Shown here piece by piece: positions 1 through 8,498 of a DNA stretch of 9,834 nucleotides (position 1 is the first letter of the stretch; each line of letters starts with the position of its first letter). Both the position numbers and the translations under genes were made by a program. Under the pieces are notes generated by a model that was given only the letters and a program-made list of their open reading frames with translations, did not search any database and had not been told where the DNA came from. This stretch comes from an uncultured Elioraea sp. (GTDB lineage Bacteria > Pseudomonadota > Alphaproteobacteria > Acetobacterales > Acetobacteraceae): positions 1 to 9,834 of the forward strand of contig CALKJX010000054.1 of the NCBI GenBank assembly GCA_937995555.1, written 5' to 3'.

Positions 1-3000
1 GCCGCGCTCGCGATCACCGACCGCAACTCGGTCGCCGGGCTGGTGCGCGCGCATGTCGCGGCGAAGGCGCAGGGCCTGCGCTTCCTGCCCGCCGCCCGGC
101 TCGACCTGACGGACGGCGCGTCCTTCCTCTGCTACCCGACCGATCGCCCTGCCTGGGGCCGGCTCTGCCGGCTGATCTCGCTTGGCCGGCGGCGCGCGCC
201 CAAGGGCGAGTGCCGGATCGGCCGTGAGGATCTGCTGGCGCATGCGGAGGGGCAGGTGCTGGTCGCGCTGCCGCCCGAAAGCGGCTTGGGAACATTTCAT
301 GAACGATTGCGCGCCGATGCCGCCTCCCTCGCGGGCCGCACCGCGCTGCCGCTGCATCTCGGCGCGAGCGTGCGGTATCGCGGCGACGACCAGCGCCGGC
401 TCGACGATCTCTCCGCATTGGCCGCCGTCTGCGGCACGCCGCTCGTCGCGCTCGGCGATGTGCGTTTCCATGCGCCCGCGCGCCGCCCGCTTGCCGACGT
501 GCTGAGTGCGATCCGGCTGCGCTGCACCGTCGATGCGCTCGGGCACGCGGCGGAGGCGAACGCCGAACGTCACCTCAAGGCTCCGGAGGAGGTCGCGTGC
601 CTGTTCCGGCGTCATTCGGACGCGCTCGCGCGCACGCTCGACATCGTCCGCGCTTGCTCCTTCTCGTTCGACGAGCTGCGCTACGAATACCCCGAGGAGA
701 TCGCCGAACCCTGCCAGACACCGCAGCAGACGCTGATCGCGCGCACGTGGCAGGGAGCGGCGGAACGCTGGCCAGGCGGCGTGCCGACGGAGGTGCGCGC
801 GCGCATCGACCACGAGCTCGCGCTGATCGAGCGGCTCGGCTACGCGCCCTATTTCCTGACCGTCCATGAGATCGTCCGCTTCGCGCGCGCGCGGAACATC
901 CTCTGCCAGGGGCGCGGTTCGGCGGCTAATTCGGCGGTGTGCTACGCGCTCGGCATCACCGCGGTCGATCCGGCGAAGCACGACCTGCTGTTCGAACGCT
1001 TCGTCTCGGCCGCGCGCAACGAGCCGCCCGACATCGACGTCGATTTCGAGCACGAACGGCGCGAGGAGGTGATCCAGTGGATCTACGCCCGCTACGGTCG
1101 CGAGCGCGCGGCCCTGGCCGCCACCGTGATCCACTGGCGCCACCGCATGGCGATCCGCGAGGTCGGGCGCGCGATGGGGCTGTCCGAGGACCTCACCGGC
1201 CGCATCGCCAGGGAAGCCTGGGGCCCCGGACGCGAGGGAACGCCCGCCGATCACGTCGCCGCGCTTGGGCTCGACCGCACGGACGATCGGCTGATGACGA
1301 CACTCGCGCTCGCCGAGGAGCTGGTCGGCTTCCCGCGCCATCTCTCGCAGCATGTCGGTGGCTTCGTGATCACGCGCGGGCCGCTGATCGAGCTTTGCCC
1401 GGTGGCGAATGCGGCGATGGCGGATCGCACCACGATCGAGTGGGACAAGGACGACATCGACGCGCTGGGCATCCTCAAGGTCGATGTGCTGGCGCTCGGG
1501 ATGCTGACCTGCATCCGCAAGGCGTTCGACCTGATCGCCGCGCATCACGGCCGTCGCTACACGCTCGCGACCGTGCCGCCCGAGGACCAGACCGTCTACG
1601 CGATGCTCTCTCGCGCCGACTCGCTTGGCGTGTTCCAGGTCGAGAGCCGGGCGCAGATGGCGATGCTGCCGCGGCTGAAGCCCAGGACGTTCTACGATCT
1701 GGTGATCGAGGTCGCGATCGTCCGCCCGGGCCCGATCCAGGGCGACATGGTGCACCCGTATCTGCGGCGGCGGAACGGCGAGGAGGCGGTGACATTCCCC
1801 TCGGCCGAGCTGGAGGCGGTGCTCGGGCGCACGCTCGGCGTGCCGCTGTTCCAGGAACAGGCGATGAAGATCGCGATCGTCGCCGCCGGCTTCACTCCCG
1901 ACGAGGCCGACCGGCTGCGCCGCGCGATGGCGACGTTCCGCAATGTCGGGACGATCCACACCTTCCGCGACAAGCTGATCGAGGGCATGACGGCGCGCGG
2001 CTACGATCGCGACTTCGCCGAGCGCTGCTTCAAGCAGATCGAGGGCTTCGGCACCTACGGCTTCCCCGAGAGCCATGCCGCGTCCTTCGCGCTGCTCGTC
2101 TATGTCTCGGCCTGGATCAAGTGCCATTACCCGGCGGTGTTCGCGGCCGCGCTGCTCAACAGCCAGCCGATGGGGTTCTACGCGCCGGCGCAGATCGTGC
2201 GCGATGCGCTGAACCATGGCGTGGTGGTGCGGCCGCCGGACGTGAACGCGAGCCTGTGGGACTGCACGCTGGAACCCTGCGCCGAGAGCGCGGGCGGGGT
2301 CGCGCTGCGGCTCGGCCTGCGCGAGGTGTCGGGGCTCAAGCAGGCTGATGCCGAGGCGCTGATCGCGGCGCGCGCCGCCGGCAATGCGCGCCCCTTCGAG
2401 AGCGTCGAGGAACTGGCACGGCGCAGCCGCCTCGACCGCGCGCCGATCGAACGGCTCGCCGCCGCGGACGGCTTCGCCTCGCTCGGGCTGTCGCGGCGCG
2501 CGGCGCTGTGGCAGGCGCGTGCGATCGCGCCGCCCACGCCGCTGCTGGCGGGCGCCGAGGGCGACCTGTTCGCCGAACCTGCGCCTCGCCTGCCGGCGAT
2601 GACGCAGGGCGAGCAGGTGGTCGCCGACTACGCCACGCTCGCGCTGTCGCTGAAGGCGCATCCCCTGTCGCTGCTGCGGCCCGAGCTGACGGCGTTGCGC
2701 TGCGCCGACACGCGCGCGTTGCTCGCGGCGCAACCGGGATCGCGCGTGCGCCTGGCCGGGCTCGTGCTGGTGCGCCAGCGTCCCGGCAGCGCCAAGGGCG
2801 TGGTGTTCGTGACCATCGAGGACGAGCACGGGCAGGCCAACCTGGTGGTGATGCCGGACGTGCTGCGGCGCTGCCGCGCCGCGATCCTGGGCGCGCGGCT
2901 GATGGTGGTGGAGGGCGTGATCGAGCGGCAGGACTACGGGGCGGCGCCGATCATCCACATCCGTGCGCGGCGAATCGAGAACCGCACGCCGCTGCTCGCC

Positions 3001-3168
3001 ACGCTGCACGAGAAGGGTGTCGCGGAGGCGACCTGGGACGGCGCGATCGCGCGCGCCGACGAGGTGCGACGCCCGGCGCACAACGATCCGCGCGTCACGC
3101 CGACGAAACGGCCTCGCCTCGGTCCGGGGCCGGGTCGTTTCCTGCCCGGCAGCCGGGACTTCCGCTGA
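1..3168 (+). CDS. dnaE2: Error-prone DNA polymerase DnaE2 (ImuC), 5' end outside window
   Basis: A second, non-essential C-family DNA polymerase that, in bacteria carrying the ImuA-ImuB-DnaE2 cassette, copies damaged DNA and drives SOS mutagenesis. The frame is open from base 1 (1055 codons visible). The first codons read AALAITDRNSVAGLVRAH, an internal PHP-domain motif, so the GTG at 43 is not the start and roughly 40-50 residues are missing to the left. Counting codons from base 1: PHP domain to about 160; QGRGSAANS at 303-311; the catalytic acidic motif PDIDVDFE at 343-350; a third acidic residue in KVDVLAL (Asp495); a helix-hairpin-helix-like region near 730-830; and an OB-fold near 915-965. 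The ending PGSRDFR is typical of DnaE2. The replicative DnaE is longer and ends differently. imuA and imuB usually lie just upstream, which would be off the left edge, as would any LexA site. It converges on putA with 9 bp between the stop codons. Confidence 0.96.
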   Translation, partial: AALAITDRNSVAGLVRAHVAAKAQGLRFLPAARLDLTDGASFLCYPTDRPAWGRLCRLISLGRRRAPKGECRIGREDLLAHAEGQVLVALPPESGLGTFHERLRADAASLAGRTALPLHLGASVRYRGDDQRRLDDLSALAAVCGTPLVALGDVRFHAPARRPLADVLSAIRLRCTVDALGHAAEANAERHLKAPEEVACLFRRHSDALARTLDIVRACSFSFDELRYEYPEEIAEPCQTPQQTLIARTWQGAAERWPGGVPTEVRARIDHELALIERLGYAPYFLTVHEIVRFARARNILCQGRGSAANSAVCYALGITAVDPAKHDLLFERFVSAARNEPPDIDVDFEHERREEVIQWIYARYGRERAALAATVIHWRHRMAIREVGRAMGLSEDLTGRIAREAWGPGREGTPADHVAALGLDRTDDRLMTTLALAEELVGFPRHLSQHVGGFVITRGPLIELCPVANAAMADRTTIEWDKDDIDALGILKVDVLALGMLTCIRKAFDLIAAHHGRRYTLATVPPEDQTVYAMLSRADSLGVFQVESRAQMAMLPRLKPRTFYDLVIEVAIVRPGPIQGDMVHPYLRRRNGEEAVTFPSAELEAVLGRTLGVPLFQEQAMKIAIVAAGFTPDEADRLRRAMATFRNVGTIHTFRDKLIEGMTARGYDRDFAERCFKQIEGFGTYGFPESHAASFALLVYVSAWIKCHYPAVFAAALLNSQPMGFYAPAQIVRDALNHGVVVRPPDVNASLWDCTLEPCAESAGGVALRLGLREVSGLKQADAEALIAARAAGNARPFESVEELARRSRLDRAPIERLAAADGFASLGLSRRAALWQARAIAPPTPLLAGAEGDLFAEPAPRLPAMTQGEQVVADYATLALSLKAHPLSLLRPELTALRCADTRALLAAQPGSRVRLAGLVLVRQRPGSAKGVVFVTIEDEHGQANLVVMPDVLRRCRAAILGARLMVVEGVIERQDYGAAPIIHIRARRIENRTPLLATLHEKGVAEATWDGAIARADEVRRPAHNDPRVTPTKRPRLGPGPGRFLPGSRDFR

Positions 3169-3177
3169 CCGTCGCGA

Positions 3178-6100
3178 TCAGGCGATGGTCATCAGGCTCG
3201 CATTGCCGCCCGCCGCGGCGGTGTTCGTGCTGACGGCCCGCTCCGCCACCAGCAGACACGCCAGATCATCATCGGCGACCGCACCGACGGAGGCGGGGCT
3301 GATCACGAACACCGGCCGGACCGGCCCGTCGAGCGCGGCGACCTCGCGCGCGAGCGCGCGCAGCGTGTCCGTCTCACCCTCGAACAGCACGGCGGCGCAG
3401 GGCGCCGCATCGGCACGCTCCACGATCGTGACGTGTCGGCGCAGCGTCTCCGGAAGGCGGTCGAGCAGCGCGCGCTGCGTGGGCGCAAAGACATGGGCAT
3501 GGTTGCCGGTCGCCAGCACCGCGCCGATCTGCGCGAGCAGTCCGAATGCGCTGGCCGGCACGCACAGGACCGTGCCGCGCGGCGTCAGCCTGTAGACGTT
3601 GCTCTCGCCGACCGGCCCGGGCAGGTCGAGCCGCACGCCGAGCCGGGTCGTGCGGGCGTAATGACGGCTTCGCGCCGCGGCTTCGGCGTGACCCGTGGCC
3701 TCGAGCCAAGTGATCCAATCCGCCGTGATGCTCGGCGCGGTCCCCGCTGGCAGCGCCGGTTCGGGCGGGCGCGCCGCGAGCAGGCGGCGCAGATAGAGCG
3801 GGCCGCCGGCCTTCGGCCCGGTGCCCGACAGACCGTGCCCGCCGAAGGGCTGCACGCCGACCACCGCGCCGATGATGGTGCGGTTGACGTAGATGTTGCC
3901 GGCATGGATGCGGTCGGTCGCGCGCGCGATCGTCTCGTCGATGCGCGAATGCACGCCGAAGGTGAGCGCATAGCCTGTGGCGTTGATGCGATCGATCAGG
4001 GCGTCGAGGTCGTCGCGCGCGAACCGCACCACGTGCAGCACCGGGCCGAACACCTCGCGGCCGAGCTCGCCGATGTCGTCGAGCTCGATCAGGGTGGGTG
4101 CGACGAAGCTGCCCTCGCGGCAGGCCTCCGGCAGGTCGAGCGCATGCACGCGATGCCCCCTGGCGCGCATCGCGGCGACGTGGGCGAGGATCGTCGCGCG
4201 CGCCTCGTCGGTGATCACCGGCCCGATATCGGTACCGAGACGATCCGGGTTGCCGATCGCGAGCTCCGCCATCGCGCCCTTCAGCATCGTCAGCACGCGT
4301 TCGGCGATGTCGTCCTGCAGACAGAGCACACGCAGCGCCGAGCAGCGTTGTCCCGCGCTGTCGAAGGCGGAGGCGATCACGTCGGCCACCACCTGCTCGG
4401 GCAGGGCGGAGCTGTCGACGATCATCGCGTTCTGCCCGCCGGTCTCGGCGATCAGTGGCACGGGCCGGCCGTCGGGGTTCAGCCGTTCGGCGAGGGTGCG
4501 GTTGATCAGCCGCGCAACCTCGGTCGAGCCGGTGAACATCACCCCGCGCACGCGCGGATCAGCGACCAGCGCCGCGCCGACCCTGCCGTCGCCCGGCAGG
4601 AGCTGCAGCGCCCCCGGGGGGACGCCCGCCTCGTGCAGCAGCCCGACGGCGAGGGCGGCGATCAGCGGCGTCTCCTCGGCGGGCTTGGCCAGCACCACGT
4701 TGCCGGCGGCGAGGGCGGCGGCCACCTGTCCGGTGAAGATCGCGAGCGGGAAGTTCCACGGGCTGATGCAGGCGATCGGGCCGAGCGGGCGGTGGGTGGC
4801 GTTGTCGAGGCCGTCGCGCACGGCTGTCGCGTAGTAGCGCAGGAAATCCACCGCCTCGCGCACCTCGCCGATCGCGTTCGGCAGCGTCTTGCCGGCCTCG
4901 CGCACGATCGGACCGATCAGATCGTCGATGCGCGCTTCCATCCGATCGGCCGCCGCCAGCAGCAGGGCCGCGCGTTCGGCCGGCGATGTCGCCTGCCATC
5001 CGGGTTGCGCCGCCTCCGCCGCCTCCAGTGCGGCCGCGATGGCCAGGTCGGTCGCATCCTCGCAGGTGCCGACGAGGTCGGAGCGGTTGGCGGGGTTGTG
5101 CAGCTCGCGGCGAGGTCCCGATGCGGATGGCCCGACACCGAGCAGCGGTCTCGCATGCAGCCGCGTCGCGGTGCCGCGGAGCAGCGCGTCGGCGAGGGCG
5201 GCGAGGCGCTGCTCGTCCGTCAGATCGAGCCCGACGCTGTTCGCGCGATCGCCGAACAGCGCGCGCGGCAACGCGATGCGCGGATGCGGCGCGCCCACCG
5301 GCACGATCCTCGCCGCCTCGGCGACCGGATCGGCGATCAGCGCCTCGACCGGCACCGAGGCATCGCCGATCCGGTTGACGAAGCTCGAATTGGCGCCGTT
5401 CTCCAGCAGCCGCCGCACGAGATAGGGCAGCAGCGTCTCGTGCGTGCCGACCGGGGCGTAGATGCGGCACGGTCGGTCGAGCTTCCCTGGCCCAACCACC
5501 TCCTCGTAGAGCGGCTCGCCCATGCCGTGCAGGCACTGGAACTCGTAGTCGCCGAGCCGGAACGCCGGGCCCGCCATCGCGAGGATGCTCGCCAGCGTCC
5601 GGGCGTTGTGGGTGGCGAATTGCGGGAACACGCTCCCGCGCGCGTCGAGCAGCTTGCGCGCGCAGGCGAGATAGCTGACATCGGTGTGGACCTTGCGCGT
5701 GAAGACCGGGAAATCCGCCTGCCCATCCACCTGCGCGCGCTTGATCTCGCTGTCCCAGTAGGCGCCCTTCACCAGCCGGATCATCAGCCGGTGGCCCGAG
5801 CGCCGGGCCAGATCGAGCAGCCAGTCGATCACGAAGGGGGCGCGCTTCTGATAGGCCTGCACGACGAAGCCGAGCCCCTGCCAGCCCGCGAGATCCGGCG
5901 CGAGGGCGAGCGCCTCGACCAGATCGAGCGAGAGGTCGAGCCGCTCCGCCTCCTCGGCGTCGATGTTCAGGCCGATGTCGTGGCGCTGCGCGAGGCGTGC
6001 GAGATCGTGCAGCCGCGGCAGCAGCTCCGCCATCACCCGGCCGCGCTGGCTGCGGCCGTAGCGCGGGTGCAGCGCGGAGAGCTTGATCGAGATGCCCGGT

Positions 6101-6861
6101 CCGGCGCAGGGGCCGCGCCCTCCGGACTCCTTCCCGATCGCGTGGATCGCGGCCTCGTAGCTCTGCCGATACGCTTCCGCATCGGCTGCCGTGAGCGCCG
6201 CCTCGCCCAGCATGTCGTAGGAGTGCGTGAAGCCGCGCTCGACCAGTGCGCGGCTGTTCCCGATCGCCTCCTCGATGGTCTGGCCGGTGACGAACTGCTC
6301 GCCGAGCATGCGCATCGCCGCATCGACGCCCATGCGGATCACCGGCTCGCCGCCGCGCAGGATCAGCCGCGTCAGCGCGCCGGCCAGTCCCGACTCGCTG
6401 CGCGTCGCCGTCAGCCGGCCGGTGATCAGGAGCCCCCAGGTCGCGGCGTTGACGAAGAGCGAGGGCGAATGGCCGACATGCGCACGCCAGTCGCCGGTCG
6501 CGATCTTGTCGCGGATCAGCGCGTCGCGTGTCGGTGCATCGGGGATGCGCAGCAGCGCCTCGGCAAGGCACATCAGCGCGACGCCCTCCTGCGAGGACAG
6601 CGCGAATTCCTGCATCAGCGCCTCGACCGTGCCGCGCCTGCCCTTCGCACGCAGCGCCGTGACCAGTGCGCGCGCCGTGCGGTCGGCCGCTGCGGCCTGG
6701 TCCGACGCAAGCGTCGCCGCCTCGATGAGCGGTGGCAGGCACTCCGGTTCCGGCCGGCGGTAGGCCGCGGTGATGTGGGCACGCAAAGGCGACTGCCGCT
6801 GCACCGACCGTGCGAAGTCCTGGAACGGCGAGGGCGCGTCGAGGGTTGCAGGGGGGCGCAC
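3178..6861 (-). CDS. putA: Bifunctional proline dehydrogenase / L-glutamate gamma-semialdehyde dehydrogenase PutA (type B-like)
   Basis: Oxidises proline to pyrroline-5-carboxylate with FAD, then its hydrolysed form to glutamate with NAD+, channelling the intermediate between two active sites. It has 1227 residues. An N-terminal helical part is followed by the proline dehydrogenase barrel (about 185-500) with KLSALHPRYG near 263, NIDAEEAERL (Asp301), RLVKGAYW at 362-369 and RIYAPVGTHETLLPYLVRR (Tyr468, Arg483, Arg484); these match the E. coli substrate residues Asp370, Tyr540, Arg555 and Arg556. The aldehyde dehydrogenase part has SPWNFPLAIFTGQ near 700, ETGGQN (Glu806) and AGQRCSALR (catalytic Cys840). 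An extra C-terminal domain ends in NTAAAGGNASLMTIA, the conserved tail that closes the tunnel. There is no N-terminal ribbon-helix-helix domain, so unlike E. coli PutA it should not repress its own gene; the length and domains fit type B PutA. The GTG start is chosen because AGGAG precedes it by 6 nt. It is probably co-transcribed with the DksA-like gene 43 bp upstream. Confidence 0.97.
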   Translation of the reverse strand: MRPPATLDAPSPFQDFARSVQRQSPLRAHITAAYRRPEPECLPPLIEAATLASDQAAAADRTARALVTALRAKGRRGTVEALMQEFALSSQEGVALMCLAEALLRIPDAPTRDALIRDKIATGDWRAHVGHSPSLFVNAATWGLLITGRLTATRSESGLAGALTRLILRGGEPVIRMGVDAAMRMLGEQFVTGQTIEEAIGNSRALVERGFTHSYDMLGEAALTAADAEAYRQSYEAAIHAIGKESGGRGPCAGPGISIKLSALHPRYGRSQRGRVMAELLPRLHDLARLAQRHDIGLNIDAEEAERLDLSLDLVEALALAPDLAGWQGLGFVVQAYQKRAPFVIDWLLDLARRSGHRLMIRLVKGAYWDSEIKRAQVDGQADFPVFTRKVHTDVSYLACARKLLDARGSVFPQFATHNARTLASILAMAGPAFRLGDYEFQCLHGMGEPLYEEVVGPGKLDRPCRIYAPVGTHETLLPYLVRRLLENGANSSFVNRIGDASVPVEALIADPVAEAARIVPVGAPHPRIALPRALFGDRANSVGLDLTDEQRLAALADALLRGTATRLHARPLLGVGPSASGPRRELHNPANRSDLVGTCEDATDLAIAAALEAAEAAQPGWQATSPAERAALLLAAADRMEARIDDLIGPIVREAGKTLPNAIGEVREAVDFLRYYATAVRDGLDNATHRPLGPIACISPWNFPLAIFTGQVAAALAAGNVVLAKPAEETPLIAALAVGLLHEAGVPPGALQLLPGDGRVGAALVADPRVRGVMFTGSTEVARLINRTLAERLNPDGRPVPLIAETGGQNAMIVDSSALPEQVVADVIASAFDSAGQRCSALRVLCLQDDIAERVLTMLKGAMAELAIGNPDRLGTDIGPVITDEARATILAHVAAMRARGHRVHALDLPEACREGSFVAPTLIELDDIGELGREVFGPVLHVVRFARDDLDALIDRINATGYALTFGVHSRIDETIARATDRIHAGNIYVNRTIIGAVVGVQPFGGHGLSGTGPKAGGPLYLRRLLAARPPEPALPAGTAPSITADWITWLEATGHAEAAARSRHYARTTRLGVRLDLPGPVGESNVYRLTPRGTVLCVPASAFGLLAQIGAVLATGNHAHVFAPTQRALLDRLPETLRRHVTIVERADAAPCAAVLFEGETDTLRALAREVAALDGPVRPVFVISPASVGAVADDDLACLLVAERAVSTNTAAAGGNASLMTIA

Positions 6862-6867
6862 GGGGAT

Positions 6868-6872
6868 CTCCT
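6868..6872 (-). promoter_or_regulatory. Ribosome binding site of putA
   Basis: On the minus strand this reads AGGAG, followed by six bases (ATCCCC) and the GTG at 6861. It decides the GTG start, because there is no nearby in-frame ATG with a comparable site. Confidence 0.8.
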
Positions 6873-6904
6873 GGCGGCGCGGCCGGGCCGGCCTGGCGCT
6901 CAGC

Positions 6905-7243
6905 CTACCCCGACCGTGCCGCGCAGGTGATGCAGGTCGGGACCGCCGGGTCGAGCTCCAGGCGCCTCGGCGCGATCGGCTCGCCGCAGATCACGCACTC
7001 GCCGTAGGTGCCGTCGTCGAGCCGTTTCAGCGCCGCGTCGATGCGGGCGATCTGCTGGCGCCTGCGCCCCTCGGTCGCGAGCGCCATGGCCTGCACCTGG
7101 AGCGAGTCCATGCGCGAGAGCCGCCCCACGCTCTGCTGGTCGAGAGCGACCGGCGCGCGCAGCTCGGCCGCGCCGTGGCTCATCTGCTCCAGGATCGCGC
7201 GTTCGGCCCGCAACCGCGTCCGGATCGCCTCCTCGTTCTGCAT
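6905..7243 (-). CDS. TraR/DksA family C4 zinc-finger protein
   Basis: A 112-residue protein of the TraR/DksA family, whose members enter the secondary channel of RNA polymerase and alter promoter choice, often with ppGpp. The C-terminal finger is clear: GTYGECVICGEPI gives Cys83 and Cys86, and TCITCA gives Cys104 and Cys107 (CX2C-X17-CX2C). Residues 1-30 and about 50-77 are charged and helical, as expected for the two arms of the coiled coil; LDQQSVGRLSRMD (34-46) lies between them and is common in short DksA-like proteins. The DxxDxA tip motif of true DksA is not visible and the protein is shorter than E. coli DksA (151 residues), so I do not call it dksA. The ATG at 7243 is preceded by GGGAGG with a 7-nt gap. 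Its stop is 43 bp from the putA start on the same strand, which suggests one transcript. Its targets are unknown; a role in stress or nutrient response is family-based inference. Confidence 0.9.
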   Translation of the reverse strand: MQNEEAIRTRLRAERAILEQMSHGAAELRAPVALDQQSVGRLSRMDSLQVQAMALATEGRRRQQIARIDAALKRLDDGTYGECVICGEPIAPRRLELDPAVPTCITCAARSG

Positions 7244-7329
7244 GTCTCGGCCTCCCGACCGACAGATTGACCCGACCCCGTCGCCTCGTCACTCTCCGCC
7301 GCCGCCCGCCACCCGCCGAGGAAACACCC
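7244..7329. promoter_or_regulatory. Divergent promoter region between the DksA-like gene and the tartrate/malate dehydrogenase gene
   Basis: This 86-bp gap must hold the start signals of both flanking genes. Two ribosome binding sites are clear: CCTCCC at 7251-7256 (GGGAGG on the minus strand, 7 nt before the DksA-like ATG) and GAGGA at 7318-7322 (7 nt before the ATG at 7330). TTGACC at 7267-7272 on the plus strand resembles a -35 box, but the sequence 17-18 nt downstream is not a convincing -10 element. No operator-like repeat was seen. Confidence 0.45.
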
Positions 7330-8400
7330 ATGCCCGACCGCAGCTATCGCCTGGCCGTCATCCCCGGGGACGGCATCGGCAAGGAGGTGGTGCCCGAGGG
7401 GCTGCGCGTGCTCGACGCCGCTGCCCGGCGGTTCAGCTTCGGCCTCACCCTCGCCGAGTACGACTGGTCCTGCGAACGATACCAGAAGACCGGGCGGATG
7501 ATGCCTGAAGATGGTCTCGACCGGCTGCGCGACAGCGATGCGATCTTCCTCGGCGCGGTCGGCTGGCCGGGGGTGCCGGACCATGTCTCGCTCTGGGGAC
7601 TGCTGATCCCGATCCGGCGCGGCTTCGACCAGTACGTGAACCTGCGCCCGTGCAAGCTGATGCCGGGTGCCAGGACGCCGCTCGCCGACCGCGGCCCTGC
7701 GGACATCGACTTCGTGGTCGTGCGCGAGAACACCGAGGGCGAGTACTCGTGGCAAGGCGGGCGGATGTTCGAGGGCACAGAGCGCGAGTTCGTGATGCAG
7801 GAGAGCGTGTTCACCCGCGTCGGCGTGGATCGCATCCTGCGCTACGCGTTCGAGCTCGCCCGCGCGCGGCCGAAGAAGCACCTGACGAGCGCGACCAAGT
7901 CGAACGGCATCACCTTCACCATGCCCTACTGGGACGAGCGCTTCGCCGCGATCGGCAAGGACTACCCCGATGTGCGTCAGGACCAGCACCACATCGACAT
8001 CCTGTGCGCGCATTTCGTCCAGCACCCGGACTGGTTCGACGTGGTGGTCGGCTCGAACCTGTTCGGCGACATCCTCTCCGATCTCGGCCCCGCGGTCGCC
8101 GGGTCGATCGGCATCGCGCCCTCGGCGAACATCGACCCCGAGAAGCGCCATCCCTCGATGTTCGAGCCGGTGCACGGCTCGGCACCGGACATCGCCGGCA
8201 AGGGGGTCGCCAATCCGGTCGGGCAGATCTGGTCAGGCGCGATGATGCTCGAGCATCTCGGCGAGACGGCTGCTGCGGCGGCGATCGTTGCGGCGATCGA
8301 GACCGTGCTCGAGCGTGGCCCGCGCACGCGCGACATGGGCGGCCAGGCCGGCACGGCCGATGTCGGGCGTGCGATCGCCGAGGTTGTCGCGGCGGGCTGA
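7330..8400 (+). CDS. ttuC: Tartrate dehydrogenase / D-malate dehydrogenase (decarboxylating), isopropylmalate-dehydrogenase family
   Basis: A 356-residue NAD-dependent beta-decarboxylating dehydrogenase acting on 2-hydroxy acids; close relatives convert D-malate to pyruvate and CO2 or oxidise tartrate (TtuC; DmlA of E. coli, 361 residues). It needs a divalent metal and K+ or similar (family knowledge). Visible: IPGDGIG at 11-17; VPDHVSLWGLLIPIRR at 82-97, which separates this subfamily from LeuB; Arg106; RENTEGEYS with Arg132 and Tyr139; ATKSNG with the catalytic Lys190; metal-binding Asp223, Asp247 and Asp251 (GSNLFGDILSDLG); and the NAD-site motif EPVHGSAPDIAGKGVANPVG. No leuC or leuD is adjacent, which also argues against LeuB. 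The ATG at 7330 is chosen over an in-frame start at 7267: it has GAGGA 7 nt upstream, the residues before it look non-conserved, and the protein then has family length. The exact substrate (D-malate, tartrate or both) cannot be read from sequence. Confidence 0.88.
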   Translation: MPDRSYRLAVIPGDGIGKEVVPEGLRVLDAAARRFSFGLTLAEYDWSCERYQKTGRMMPEDGLDRLRDSDAIFLGAVGWPGVPDHVSLWGLLIPIRRGFDQYVNLRPCKLMPGARTPLADRGPADIDFVVVRENTEGEYSWQGGRMFEGTEREFVMQESVFTRVGVDRILRYAFELARARPKKHLTSATKSNGITFTMPYWDERFAAIGKDYPDVRQDQHHIDILCAHFVQHPDWFDVVVGSNLFGDILSDLGPAVAGSIGIAPSANIDPEKRHPSMFEPVHGSAPDIAGKGVANPVGQIWSGAMMLEHLGETAAAAAIVAAIETVLERGPRTRDMGGQAGTADVGRAIAEVVAAG

Positions 8401-8420
8401 CACGCTCCGGTGTCGCCCGC

Positions 8421-8450
8421 TTGAAGAGGAGCGGATCGGTCCGGTATAAC
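8421..8450 (+). promoter_or_regulatory. Predicted sigma70-type promoter of the 79-residue gene
   Basis: TTGAAG at 8421-8426 (4 of 6 matches to the -35 consensus) is separated by 18 bp from TATAAC at 8445-8450 (5 of 6 matches to the -10 consensus). AT-rich hexamers are rare in this GC-rich window, so the match stands out. Transcription would begin near 8456-8458, just before the inverted repeat at 8461 and about 40 nt before the ATG at 8499. This is a prediction from consensus only. Confidence 0.6.
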
Positions 8451-8460
8451 TCTCGACATC

Positions 8461-8481
8461 AGTTGCGAGTGAGTCGCAACT
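8461..8481. promoter_or_regulatory. Perfect inverted repeat, probable operator (Fur-family-like)
   Basis: AGTTGCGA, a 5-bp spacer (GTGAG), then TCGCAACT: an 8-bp perfect dyad. It starts a few bases after the predicted transcription start, where a bound repressor would block initiation or clearance. The TGCGA-N5-TCGCA core has the size and symmetry of a Fur-family box (TGATAATNATTATCA layout), but the regulator is inferred, not shown. An overlapping alternative pairing (GCGAGT at 8465-8470 with ACTCGC at 8479-8484) means an RNA hairpin in the leader is also possible. Confidence 0.6.
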
Positions 8482-8498
8482 CGCGCCGGAGATCTCGG

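Noticed and set aside
1..60. Possible LexA site or start codon for dnaE2 near the left edge
   Set aside because: The sequence is already inside the PHP domain from base 1, so the promoter and start lie outside the window.
939..2348. A 469-codon plus-strand frame inside dnaE2
   Set aside because: Arg/Ala/Gly-rich out-of-phase shadow; the dnaE2 frame carries the polymerase motifs over the same bases.
4559..6742. A 727-codon minus-strand frame overlapping putA in another phase
   Set aside because: Low-complexity Arg/Gly/Ala sequence; the putA frame is clearly the coding one.
3433..6930. A 1165-codon open frame on the plus strand, antisense to nearly all of putA
   Set aside because: Its translation is rich in Arg, Gln, Ala, His and Asp with no recognisable domain, while the minus strand encodes a full PutA with every catalytic motif. 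Long antisense frames are expected where third positions are almost always G or C.
7267..7329. An upstream in-frame start (TTG at 7267) adding 21 residues to the dehydrogenase
   Set aside because: The added residues are Arg/Pro-rich and unlike the family, there is no ribosome binding site before 7267, and the ATG at 7330 has GAGGA at the right distance and gives family length.
7180..8175. A 331-codon minus-strand frame opposite the tartrate/malate dehydrogenase gene
   Set aside because: The plus strand has all the dehydrogenase active-site residues; the minus-strand protein has no motif and would also overlap the start of the DksA-like gene.
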